From Muraenolepis orangiensis (lineage: Eukaryota > Chordata > Actinopteri > Gadiformes > Muraenolepididae): DNA of 64,000 nucleotides. Made by a program: the position numbers and the translations under genes. Under the pieces are notes generated by a model. That model did no database searches, was not told the origin of the DNA, and was given only the letters and a program-made list of their open reading frames with translations. This document shows, in pieces, positions 34,542 to 44,529 of this stretch; position 1 is the first letter of the stretch; every line of letters starts with the position of its first letter. Location of the stretch: the NCBI GenBank assembly GCA_027704905.1, contig CM051004.1, positions 16,298,616 to 16,362,615 on the forward strand, given 5' to 3'.

Positions 34542-34561
34542 AATGGGGGGGGGGGGGGGGG
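34542..34561. repeat. G homopolymer
   Basis: About eighteen consecutive G residues. The flanking 34,440-35,150 shows no gene apart from the hairpin at 34,917. Confidence 0.8.
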
Positions 34562-34916
34562 TGGTGGTAGATAGACACAGATAGACACGCTTCGCCACTG
34601 ATGTCATGTGTACACAACAACGTAACAACGTAACTCTTATAATAGAGGTGCACAAAGTATTATAAATTATGAAATTATAAATAAATATAAAATATGTGTA
34701 TATGTGTATATATGAGCGCATACTCATTTTAACATATGAGAACACATATCTTAACAATTGTCTTACAGATTATATAGCTTTCAGTTCACTGAGACCACAC
34801 ACATACAATAAGCTGTAAAATGTACACGGCTCTCCTAAGGAAAGAAATAACCCATACAGCGTGTTATCCGAAGAAGATTTACAACCTCCTCCAGATGACA
34901 GTAAACAGAACAATCC

Positions 34917-34987
34917 CTGCATCTTATCTTACACAGAACAACTGTTACTGAAGAACAGCGACAGTTGTTCTGTGTAAAATAAGATGC
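34917..34987. repeat. Hairpin with 27-bp arms
   Basis: GCATCTTATCTTACACAGAA... pairs with ...TTCTGTGTAAAATAAGATGC; one mismatch, short central loop. Confidence 0.85.
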
Positions 34988-36764
34988 TCATCAAATGAGG
35001 ACTATAACTTCAGCCAAGTCTTACTGAGTGGTAGTAATTTGGATATTTATTTGAGCCAGAATACACGTGAGAGGAAATTTTACAGTGGAGACGGCAGCAG
35101 GTGCAACGCCTGTTCAGAGTCTTTCCGGTCTGTCATTTAAGTCATTTTTTCAAAAAGTGTTATGCTATGTTGATACATGCATACAACATCATTAAGCGCA
35201 CGCGGGGGGGAAATATAATCTGTCGTCCTCGGGGGCCCCCTTCCAGCTCGGGGCCCCAGGCAATTGCCTACTTTGCCTACACTGTTGCGACGCCCCTGCC
35301 CTCACCCTCTGATGGAGATGATGCAGGATTTGTGGTGTTAATCAAGAAAATGCATGTGTATTTCATAATAATAATAATACATATATTTTGGGCAAATTTA
35401 GAAGTGTGTATTCATGTGTTAAAAGTGTTTCCATGTACCCCACCCCGTAGAAAGTGTCAGTTGGAGGGCGTGGAGGAGCGTATTGGAGAATAGATAACCA
35501 AATGCCAGGAAGGTGCCAGGAAGGAGGAAGATGTCATGGATGACCGGGCACAGAAGTGGATCACTGATAGGGGAGTTGGCAGACATTGAGAGCTGTCAAG
35601 ATAACGATCGCGAAGCATGGGACAGGATTACGAGAATGATGAGAAGGACCAGGCGACGACTAGGCGGAGTTTGAAGGGGATCAATATGTGTTTGTAGCGG
35701 AGAAGCGGGAGACTTTCGGGATGAACTACTGTCAGGCAGCTAACTGGTTATCCAGTCAGTCAAGCGTAGATCTCGGGCTCTTTGTTCCATGGAATATTGT
35801 ATTGAATTGTATCGCAGCAGTTTTTTATTAAATATTTTATAATTCTAAATTCTCTTTTGATTAGTTTGTTACGCACGGGTCTACTCCGTTTCCCCAGTTG
35901 GAGCACAGTTAATATGTGTATCCGAGGATCGGACGATTAGAGCGAAAATCTGAACACGACAGTTCCAACCCCATTTTTATATACCAATTTCCCTAAACGC
36001 TGCCAATACGCCATTATACGGTAGCTGTAAGTTAGAAACACGTTCAGTAAGTTCTGTGGTCTACATACGTCAATATGCGTTGGAGATACGTGTTATGCTA
36101 TGTTGATACATGCAGTATGAGAGAGTTTACTCGTGCACTTTCAGCATCTCAATCGATGAATGAAGGGTTGTGTAACCTTCAATGTGTAACCGTGAGTTTG
36201 CCGCACTGGGCTCAAACTGGAGGCCACGTTCTAACTTGAAGCTAATTTATTATTATTTTTTTAATAGTAAAAATAATAATAATAATGTAACCCACGGGCT
36301 CTAGCTTCATCGCGGGGCGGGAGGTTTACTTCACAGCACAGCACCACCGGCTGGTGTCCGTTACACTTGTTAACATTTTAAGTTATTTATAGGTAATGTG
36401 TATTCATACTGAATTGCGGCTACTAAACTACCATTCTCAGAGTGTACTCTGATATGCTGTATTAGTGAATCCGAACCACAGCAGACTCACATAGATTACG
36501 GTCTGGCCTTTTAACCCATGAAGACGAGGATAACAATGTCCACAGCAGCTGCAGAAGATGTTCCAGACCAACGAATGCTTAGCGTGTTGCCGGCGTTCAC
36601 AACTTATGCCCAACGATAGTCTAACTAATGCATAGCGCGCAGCAGTGTATCGCCGACGATCACGTGTTGTAGCCTCTAAAAAGGCTGCCGCTCGACGATT
36701 CAAATCATAACCGCACTAGACATCGCATATCAATATCAATCAATATCGTATCAATATCACCGTC

Positions 36765-36926
36765 ATGCCGAAGAAAACTTTGAAGAAGTCTGCCAAGAAG
36801 TCTCCTGGCCGTGGGCATGGGCGCAAAGAGGATCCATCATCACCTACACCCTCACCTTCACCATCTGATGGAGATGATGCAGGATTTGTGGTGTTAATCA
36901 AGAAAATGCATGTGTATTTCATATAA
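36765..36926 (+). CDS. Small lysine-rich protein, array unit 1
   Basis: 53 aa, beginning MPKKTLKKSAKKSPGRGHGR and continuing through a Ser/Pro-rich stretch (SSPTPSPSPSDGDDAG) to a short hydrophobic tail. The basic start resembles a nuclear-localisation or DNA-contacting peptide. It is conserved between units, which is expected from recent duplication and so is weak evidence for function. It could be a first exon, since a GT follows the codons LIKKMH. Confidence 0.35.
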   Translation: MPKKTLKKSAKKSPGRGHGRKEDPSSPTPSPSPSDGDDAGFVVLIKKMHVYFI

Positions 36927-37051
36927 ATAATACATATATTTTGGGCAAATTTAGAAGTGTGTATTCATGTGTTAAAAGTGTTGTACCATGTACCCCACCC
37001 TTTAGATAATTAGAGTGTTGGCACACATGTATTTGCTCAGTAGTTAAGAAA

Positions 37052-37291
37052 GTGTTCAAAAACGCAGTTGGAGGCCGTGGAGGAGCGTATTGGAGAATAG
37101 ATAACCAAATGACTCTCAGTGCCAGGAAGGTGCCAGGAAGGAAGAAGATGTCGTGGATGACCGGGCACAGAAGTGGATCATTGATAGGGGAGTTGGCAGA
37201 CATTGAGAGCTGTCAAGATAACGATCGCGAAGCATGGGACAGGATTACGAGAATGATGAGAAGGACCAGGCGACGACTAGGCGGAGTTTGA
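37052..37291 (+). CDS. Array ORF 2, unit 1 (frameshifted)
   Basis: 79 aa, with WMTGHRSGSLIGELADIESC and REAWDRITRMMRRTRRRLGG. An extra base relative to unit 2 ends it early. Charged and helical; no known family recognised. Confidence 0.35.
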   Translation: MFKNAVGGRGGAYWRIDNQMTLSARKVPGRKKMSWMTGHRSGSLIGELADIESCQDNDREAWDRITRMMRRTRRRLGGV

Positions 37292-38381
37292 AGGGGATCA
37301 ATATGTGTTTGTAGCGGAGAAGCGGGAGACTTTCGGGATGAACTACTGTCAGGCAGCTAACTGGTTATCCGGTCTGTCAAGCGTAGATCTCGGGCTCTTT
37401 GTTCCATGGAATATTGTATTGAATTGTATCGCAGCAGTTTTTTATTAAATATTTTATAATTCTAAATTCTCTTTTGATTAGTTTGTTACGCACGGGTCTA
37501 CTCCGTTTTCCCAGTTGGAGCACAGTTAATATGTGTATCCGAGGATCGGACGATTAGAGCGAAAATCTGAACACGACAGTTCCAACCCCATTTTTATATA
37601 CCAATTTCCCTAAACGCTGCCAATACGCCATTATACGGTAGCTGTAAGTTAGAAACACGTTCAGTAAGTTCTGTGGTCTACATACGTCAATATGCGTTGG
37701 AGATACGTGTTATGCTATGTTGATACATGCAGTATGAGAGAGTTTACTCGTGCACTTTCAGCATCTCAATCGATGAATGAAGGGTTGTGTAACCTTCAAT
37801 GTGTAACCGTGAGTTTGCCGCACTGGGCTCAAATTGGAGGCCACGTTCTAACTTGAAGCTAATTTATTATTATTTTTTTAATAGTAAAAATAATAATAAT
37901 AATGTAACCCACGGGCTCTAGCTTCATCGCGGGGCGGGAGGTTTACTTCACAGCACAGCACCACCGGCTGGTGTCCGTTACACTTGTTAACATTTTAAGT
38001 TATTTATAGGTAATGTGTATTCATACTGAATTGCGGCTACTAAACTACCATTCTCAGAGTGTACTCTGATATGCTGTATTAGTGAATCCGAACCACAGCA
38101 GACTCACATAGATTACGGTCTGGCCTTTTAACCCATGAAGACGAGGATAACAATGTCCACAGCAGCTGCAGAAGATGTTCCAGACCAACGAATGCTTAGC
38201 GTGTTGCCGGCGTTCACAACTTATGCCCAACGATAGTCTAACTAATGCATAGCGCGCAGCAGTGTATCGCCGACGATCACGTGTTGTAGCCTCTAAAAAG
38301 GCTGCCGCTCGACGATTCAAATCATAACCGCACTAGACATCGCATATCAATATCAATCAATATCGTATCAATATCACCGTC

Positions 38382-38543
38382 ATGCCGAAGAAAACTTTGA
38401 AGAAGTCTGCCAAGAAGTCTCCTGGCCGTGGGCATGGGCGCAAAGAGGATCCATCATCACCTACACCCTCACCTTCACCATCTGATGGAGATGATGCAGG
38501 ATTTGTGGTGTTAATCAAGAAAATGCATGTGTATTTCATATAA
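38382..38543 (+). CDS. Small lysine-rich protein, array unit 2
   Basis: Same 53-aa protein as at 36,765, offset by 1617 bp. Confidence 0.35.
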   Translation: MPKKTLKKSAKKSPGRGHGRKEDPSSPTPSPSPSDGDDAGFVVLIKKMHVYFI

Positions 38544-38668
38544 ATAATACATATATTGTGGGCAAATTTAGAAGTGTGTATTCATGTGTTAAAAGTGTTG
38601 TACCATGTACCCCACCCTTTAGATAATTAGAGTGTTGGCACACATGTATTTGCTCAGTAGTTAAGAAA

Positions 38669-39064
38669 GTGTTCAAAAACGCAGTTGGAGGCCGTGGAGG
38701 AGCGTATTGGAGAATAGATAACCAAATGACTCTCAGTGCTAGGAAGGTGCCAGGAAGGAAGAAGATGTCGTGGATGACCGGGCACAGAAGTGGATCATTG
38801 ATAGGGGAGTTGGCAAACATTGAGAGCTGTCAAGATAATGATCGCGAAGCATGGGACAGGATTACGAGAATGATGAGAAGGACCAGGCGACGACTAGGCG
38901 AGTTTGAAGGGGATCAATATGTGTTTGTAGCGGAGAAGCGGGAGACTTTCGGGATGAACTACTGTCAGGCAGCTAACTGGTTATCCGGTCTGTCAAGCGT
39001 AGATCTCGGGCTCTTTGTTCCATGGAATATTGTATTGAATTGTATCGCAGCAGTTTTTTATTAA
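38669..39064 (+). CDS. Array ORF 2, unit 2 (longest version)
   Basis: 131 aa. It continues past the unit-1 frameshift as LGEFEGDQYVFVAEKRETFG and ends in a hydrophobic tail, followed by ATTAAA at 39,060. Because unit 2 keeps the longest frame, it is probably closest to the ancestral protein. No family assigned; possible accessory protein or exon of a transposon. Confidence 0.4.
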   Translation: MFKNAVGGRGGAYWRIDNQMTLSARKVPGRKKMSWMTGHRSGSLIGELANIESCQDNDREAWDRITRMMRRTRRRLGEFEGDQYVFVAEKRETFGMNYCQAANWLSGLSSVDLGLFVPWNIVLNCIAAVFY

Positions 39065-39330
39065 ATATTTTAGAATTCTAAATTCTCTTTTGATTAGTTT
39101 GTTACGCACGGGTCTACTCCGTTTTCCCAGTTGGAGCACAGTTAATATGTGTATCCGAGGATCGGACGATTAGAGCGAAAATCTGAACACGACAGTTCCA
39201 ACCCCATTTTTATATACCAATTTCCCTAAACGCTGCCAATACGCCATTATACAGTAGCTGTTAGAGTTAGAAGTTAGAAACACGTTCAGTAAGTTCTGTG
39301 GTCTACATACGTCAATATGCGTTGGAGATA

Positions 39331-39545
39331 AGTTACACATACGTTCAAAGCACGTTACTCATAGGTTATAAATAAGTTTCGGGTACGCCAGACATTATCT
39401 CGACGTATTTCGACTTATGAGTAACTTACAAGTAACGTTTGTGAACGTGTGTCAACGATCGCATAACTTACCTACAACTTATGGCGCGTAGGCCAGCGTA
39501 TAGCTCATACGTCTGGCTAAATCATCAAGGTGTGACAGGGCCATT
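39331..39545. repeat. Repeat end with GGTGTGACAGGGCC terminus
   Basis: Contains many TACG/ACGT-rich units and ends TCATCAAGGTGTGACAGGGC, resembling the inverted form of a GGCCCTGTCACACC transposon end. Bases 39,546-39,707 contain nothing clear. Confidence 0.45.
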
Positions 39546-39707
39546 ACGCCACTCGATATATCCTGTACAACCAGGCACAGAACAATGAGACGGCATGATG
39601 TTATCCACGTGGTACACAGGTCATCAAATCTAAAATACAACTCTAACAAAAGTAGTCAAACAACAAATTATTGAGATGATTGTTGGCCTACGTCAAGTAA
39701 GGACAGT

Positions 39708-41192
39708 GAGATATTGACAGGTGAGTGCTAATGACAAGACATATGCCAGAGAAATTAGGTGATTATTGATCGCGGTTTAGAAACTCTTAGTTACGTTAAG
39801 TCTTTTCACGTTAAGCGACGCAAAGAAAGATCAAGGCAAAACTCTCAATTTAAATACACAACAATGCTTAACAAAGTGTGTGGAAACAAAATGCATCCAG
39901 CTCAACGAGATGCAACACTGCGCCAAAACCAGCAAAGACAAATGAGTCTCACTCACCAATGATGAGACAAAATCCATTCTCCTTTCCTTCTGGATGTTAC
40001 GATAACCAGGTCATAAAGCTGATCACTGCTTTTCAGATCCAAAATAAGTTGCCTTTCAATAGCTATGGAAGCTAATGCAGTGAGTCGGGATTGTCCTGTT
40101 CTGTTTTTATCCGTTTGGGGGTGGACAATGTCCTTTCCACAGAACACTGTTACGTACATCGTATGAACTGTTTGTGTTGTGTTTTGTGTTCCTTGCTGTC
40201 TCCCTCTCCTAATGCTTTTTACCCAGGTGTTGGTGGTCATCGTTAACCTCAAGTGGCTGCATCTGGAACTGTCCTAATTAGCTGCCTATTTAAACCTCCT
40301 GCGTTTGTTCCAAGAGGGGGGGGGGGGCGGCATTTTGGTGTGTGCTTGGGTGTTAGTGTTGCTTCATTGAATGCGAGTCCATTGTTTGTAGTCCTGCCTG
40401 TTGGTAGTCCTGTTTGTTTTGCCAGTCGGTCTTGTTCCTCCTTGTAATACCCTGGGGAGGGCGAGGTAGTTCGCAGGTAAGATGCCCATGGGCCTACATT
40501 TTACACCACGCAGGTATTCTTTGTATAGATACACTAGGTAAGTTTCCCCAGGCGGGTACCACCTCATGTATTTATTGGGACCAGGTCAGGGACAGTTAGT
40601 TTAGTTAGTTTAGTGGGATAAATTGATGCTTAGTAGGTTAGGTAGCGGTAGCGTCAGACTTAGCTTGAGGGGGTTTGTTTTCTTTGTTTGTTTCGGTACT
40701 CGTTTGTTTTGGCGTCCTCCCCAGGCCTAGTTAATGTCCCCGCGTTACATGTTACTTGTTGTCTATTTGGCTTGTGGCCTTATAATTGTCCGTGCTGGAT
40801 ATTTAAACTATACATGACGTAAATAAATCATTGCTAGCATTTGATTCGGTTGTCAGCCTCGGTTCCTGTTGCACCACAACCTCACTGGCTTTGCCCCGGC
40901 ATATATGCATGACCCCACGTAACACAGATGCAGTGGTGACGGGGATCGTTAAAACTTTTTTATAATGTCCATCTTTTCACTGAATGGTCATCTTGAAAAG
41001 GGTACTAACAACAATTCCACAACAAGATCATCTTCACCTGTTGCCATTTTGACGTAAAAAAAACAACGTAGCACTATGCTACGCTAGGTTTCGAGACGGT
41101 ATACCTTCTAGAGCACTATGGACCTGTGGGGAAATCTGAAAGAATACGCCCATTGGCTACAAATCACTATATGATTGGTTGATCAAATTGTC
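39708..41192 (-). mobile_element. hAT remnant B, mirrored partner of remnant A
   Basis: The inverted counterpart of 32,298-32,860, with the same outer end (CTATATGATTGGTTGATCAA) and the same C-terminal hAT dimer text on the minus strand (40,140-39,957: LTALASIAIERQLILDLKSS, LYDLVIVTSRRKGE). It is split by a solo LTR at about 40,148-40,924 and carries a ~118-bp segment (39,828-39,945) absent from A. Confidence 0.65.
40148..40924 (+). mobile_element. Solo LTR inserted in hAT remnant B
   Basis: Starts TGTTACGT and ends ACGTAACA (8-bp inverted ends), 777 bp. It has an AATAAA signal (40,821-40,828 region) and a G homopolymer at 40,317. The host hAT sequence is continuous across it when compared with remnant A. 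A clean 5-bp duplication is not obvious: AACAC or CACAG occurs on both sides, depending on how the boundary is drawn. Confidence 0.65.
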
Positions 41193-42089
41193 AATCCAAA
41201 CGTACGCTCTCATTCAGTATAAGGGCAAAGCAATCGGGAATACTATGGTTGAAGGATATTCTTCCCAGCAACCCAGAAAAATGTCTGATTGGTTGCATTG
41301 TTTTTCCAACACAAAACCACTCAAATGTGTAGTGCATGGACCGAGAAAGACAAGCAAATCAACGTAACACTGTAATATAACAGATGACAACACAGATATG
41401 ATTCTCATTTATTCATTTGATTTAAATTGTATTAATACCATTAATTCGATTTTGTTTCTGTTTCATCTGAGAGTTCCAGGGTCTTCTCTGAATACCTTGA
41501 AGGCCCTGACGCTTCACCACTGCGTGACATATAAATTACATGATATGTATGTTGCTACTTTTCTGGCGCGAATCCTTGTTCAATCAAGATGGTTGTTTGC
41601 TGCAGTACTGATGAGAGTTCCCGGTGCTGTAAAGAATGGTAAATAAACCATTGCACATAAACATGGCGTGTGAAGAAACAATGTCACCTCAACTGGCGAG
41701 AACTAGCTCACCCACCATAAACATAGCACATTGACTGTCGTAATAAAGCACTTAATGCCGCCATATTTCAAACATAGCCTACTTGAGAAAGCAATGTATA
41801 AATGCAACTTACCCCAGTGGTCCTCAAAAACAGAAATTACATTGTAATCACAACACAAAACAACTTGCACAAGATATTTATCTTGTGTGGATAAAAGATA
41901 AACAATATATTAACTTTTGGGACTTTTTTAGGGGCTCCGTACCGATCCTCTTCCCTCTAAACATATCAATACACATCGAAACATATTATATTGATGCAAC
42001 TACTGTACATACACATGCATTCACATGCACGTATTTTCTTGACTACGAATTACCCCCAAAACAATCGCAGTTCTCTATTTAAGCATTCA

Positions 42090-42235
42090 TGTTCAAATTG
42101 CCCTGCAAGCACGTCTTTTGTTTTTTTCCCCGTTATGGTATTAAAACCAAAAAACAAACTTGTTTTTCCTATTCGGTTTAGAAACGGAATAACCAAAGAA
42201 AACCATACATGGATTGTGTGTAACTATCTGAAGTT
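42090..42235 (-). repeat. Related copy of the 9116 repeat, with the empty gypsy site
   Basis: Reverse complement contains TATGGTTTTCTTTGGTTATT and AATCCATGTATGG. It is the uninterrupted version of the sequence split by the gypsy element (1720-1732 / 9116-9135). Bases 41,193-42,090 have no recognisable gene. Confidence 0.75.
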
Positions 42236-42269
42236 TACTATCATATTTTAAGTGTGTTACATATTTATT

Positions 42270-42645
42270 AATAAGATACCTGTGTTTACTGTACCTGCCA
42301 TATGTATTTAAATCTCAACTGTTGATAGAACTGCTCCTACTCCTGTATATACATTTATATATCCCATGCTCACACTATATACATGTATATTTATATATAT
42401 TTATCCTGCTTTCAATAACCGATCACTACCTGTTAAATACTCACTTACCTGTATATATATATACCTATTAGTGTGCTCACATCTCATTTAATACCCAGTA
42501 GACTATTTTAACCTGTACATTTAAACTGTAAATTATATTACCATGCACTTTACTGCAACATTTGCACTCTGGTTAGATGCTAAATTATTTTCGCTGTACT
42601 GTACTTGTGCTGTAGTGCAATGACAATCAATTTCAATCTAAAAGT
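42270..42645 (+). repeat. LINE 3' end (ATGACAATCAATTTCAATCT tail)
   Basis: Shares CCATGCACTTTACTGCAACA and TTTGCACTCTGGTTAGATGC with 63,725-63,765. It is a 3' untranslated end of a LINE inserted into the surrounding repeat. Confidence 0.7.
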
Positions 42646-42810
42646 GTACGTGAATCACAGTCTGTCTCTGTCTCTGTGGCTCTGGCACAGGCCAGTTCAG
42701 TAAAGTTGGCAAGATATTCACAGATTCGAATATGGCGGATCAATAACTCTTAATCTAAATGTTTTAAAAATTCACACGACGCCTCTCTGCAACCATAGAA
42801 AGGTAGTTAA
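42646..42810 (+). repeat. Interspersed repeat piece, cut by gypsy LTR
   Basis: Matches 18,365-18,485 (GTTGGCAAGAT, CAATAACTCTTAATC, AGGTAGTTAA). The match stops exactly at the LTR start 42,811. Confidence 0.7.
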
Positions 42811-43002
42811 TGTGGTGTTATTGTTAATAGGTGTGCGTTTATACAACACAGAGTACAGGCCACGTAGTGACGTCACGGCCGGGTACGCGAGAGCAGGCTA
42901 GGCTAGGAGCGGAGCAAGACGGCAGTATGTGGAGCTAGCAATAAAAGACACTTACAATCAAACACAGAAGACTCACGTGTATGCTTATGAAATAACACAA
43001 CA
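42811..43002 (+). repeat. 5' LTR of the decayed gypsy element
   Basis: 192 bp, TGTGGTGTTATT at the start and AATAACACAACA at the end. It contains GCAATAAAAGAC as a polyadenylation signal. Confidence 0.8.
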
Positions 43003-43015
43003 TGGTGTCAGAAGT
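43003..43015 (+). other. Primer binding site
   Basis: TGGTGTCAGAAGT directly follows the LTR. It matches the 3' end of vertebrate tRNA-Leu (…ACTTCTGACACCA) over 13 bases, from memory. Confidence 0.7.
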
Positions 43016-43079
43016 CCTGTGAGTGTTAAAAGTGTTAAAAGTTAGTCGGACAATAAGTGTAATTTGGAGCTGGTTGCAG

Positions 43080-43560
43080 CGGCGTTTTCTCCCGGAGGCC
43101 AAGGGAAGCCAGGCTTCCCCTGTTTTTTCGGATTGTAGTTATAATTTTAATAAATAAATAAAAACACTTTGTTTTTTTCCGGTAATTCTCCTTTGCTGTG
43201 TGTTGCTGCCGGACCGTCTCTCCCCAATTCTCATTGAGTATTTTACAAAGAGTGAAACAAACAGCGCCCCTCTAGATGTTATGGTGAAACAGTAAATTGC
43301 ATTCACTGTTGCGAGAGGAGGCCAGCCGAATCGGGCTTCCCTTGGTGAAAATAAATGGAGGGATTGTCCCGGATTGACCAATCAGATGAGGCCCACATCA
43401 TGCCCCTGCCAACCTGTGATTGGTCAGGGCCATGCCAAGGGAAGCCAGCCGCCTCTGGCTTCCCTTCAAGGGAGTTGATGTGATTTGATTGCGATTTGAT
43501 TGGATTGTGAGGCAAGGGAATCCCTTGCCTCACAATCCAATCAAATTACCTCTATGGTCG
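43080..43560. repeat. MITE-like insertion with AAGGGAAGCC repeats
   Basis: Several copies of AAGGGAAGCCAG / GGCTTCCCTT in both orientations lie between the PBS and gag, where gypsy leader is expected. It ends with a perfect 53-bp palindrome. Bases 43,561-43,800 show nothing else except a G run at 43,742. Confidence 0.55.
43494..43546. repeat. 53-bp perfect palindrome
   Basis: Twenty-six-base arms around a single A at 43,520: TGGATTGTGAGGCAAGGGA and its complement. Confidence 0.92.
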
Positions 43561-43825
43561 GCTACACATGCAATGTTTCTGCACATAATTGTTTTTGAAT
43601 TCATGTGTTTCATACACGCCTACTGATACTTTGATGTGAACGTAAAACTTTAAAGGTCTCCTGATTTAGTTTGTGAATGAATGCTTCTTTTTTATTCATT
43701 ACCGAATCTGCACTGCGCATTGAGAGGCTGGTTATGCATTTGGGGGGGGGGGAATGCTTAAATTAATAACGCCACGCTACTGGCTGGTTGACGGCGAGAA
43801 GGGAGGACGAACAGCACGGTTGATA

Positions 43826-44510
43826 ATGGAGCAGGTGCAGCCCAGAGAGCGGCGCCAGGCTCAAGTGCTACGTTCAGCATCCAGCCTCCAGAGTCCTTTG
43901 ACTTTTCAAAGCCGCAAGAGTGGGCCAAATGGATACGCAGGTTCGAACGAGTCCGTCTGGCAAGTAACCTGAATGCTAGCTCTGAAGAGAATCAAGTCAA
44001 CACGTTAATATATTGCATGGGAGATGAGGCGGATGATATTTTACGTGGACTAAATCTGACAGACGATCTAGGACGTACTTACCAAGGAGTGCGCAATGGA
44101 TTACAGGGTTTCTTCGTAGTCAAGAAAAATGTCATCTGCGACCAAATTTAACATGCGCAAGCAGAGAGAATGTGAAACAGTGGACTAATTTGTGACGCCA
44201 CTGTATGCGCTGGCGGAGCATTGTACATACGGAGTGCTACATGATGAGCTTATTCGGCTTGACGTCGGACTGATGGATAAGCGGCTGTCCGAACGCATGC
44301 AACTGGACCCGGACTTGACCCTGGAAAAGGCAATAAACATGGCGAGGCAGAGTGAAGAGGTGAAAAGACAGCAATCTTCTCTGCGAGGGGACACCAGGAC
44401 AGAGGAAAGTGATGCTACATCTGTGGACAGAGTGTTTAAGAGCAGTAGCAGGACATATGCTAGAAATAAACCTCAACAGACTAACGGCTACCAAGCCAGC
44501 ACATAGTGCC
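43826..44510 (+). pseudogene. Gypsy gag, frameshifted
   Basis: Shifting frames encode FDFSKPQEWAKWIRRFERVR, ENQVNTLIYCMGDEADDILR, LYALAEHCTYGVLHDELIR and LDPDLTLEKAINMARQSEEV, typical of gypsy capsid. At least three frameshifts or stops (about 43,850, 44,095 and 44,190) break it. Confidence 0.8.
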
Positions 44511-44529
44511 CAATATTTAAAGGGGAAAA

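Larger units (their letters stand above)
35157..39330 (+). repeat. Tandem array of a 1617-bp unit (2 full + 1 partial)
   Basis: Each unit starts GTGTTATGCTATGTTGATAC: unit 0 at 35,157 (933 bp, internally deleted with a ~115-bp foreign insert at 35,182-35,300), unit 1 at 36,090, unit 2 at 37,707 to 39,330. Units 1 and 2 are offset by exactly 1617 bp and differ at roughly ten positions. Each holds a short basic ORF, a second ORF, a TA-rich polyadenylation-like end and a GAT-rich ORF on the other strand. The right end runs into DNA with a transposon-like terminus at about 39,545. The unit may be the amplified interior of a DNA transposon. Family unknown. Confidence 0.85.

Noticed and set aside
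36437..36703. Minus-strand 88-aa frame in each array unit
   Set aside because: No recognised domain. It is kept in both units only because they are recent duplicates, and it overlaps no splice or start signal I can support.
40148..40924. Clean 5-bp target duplication for this solo LTR
   Set aside because: Alternative boundaries give AACAC or CACAG; none fits both the TG...CA ends and the host sequence exactly.
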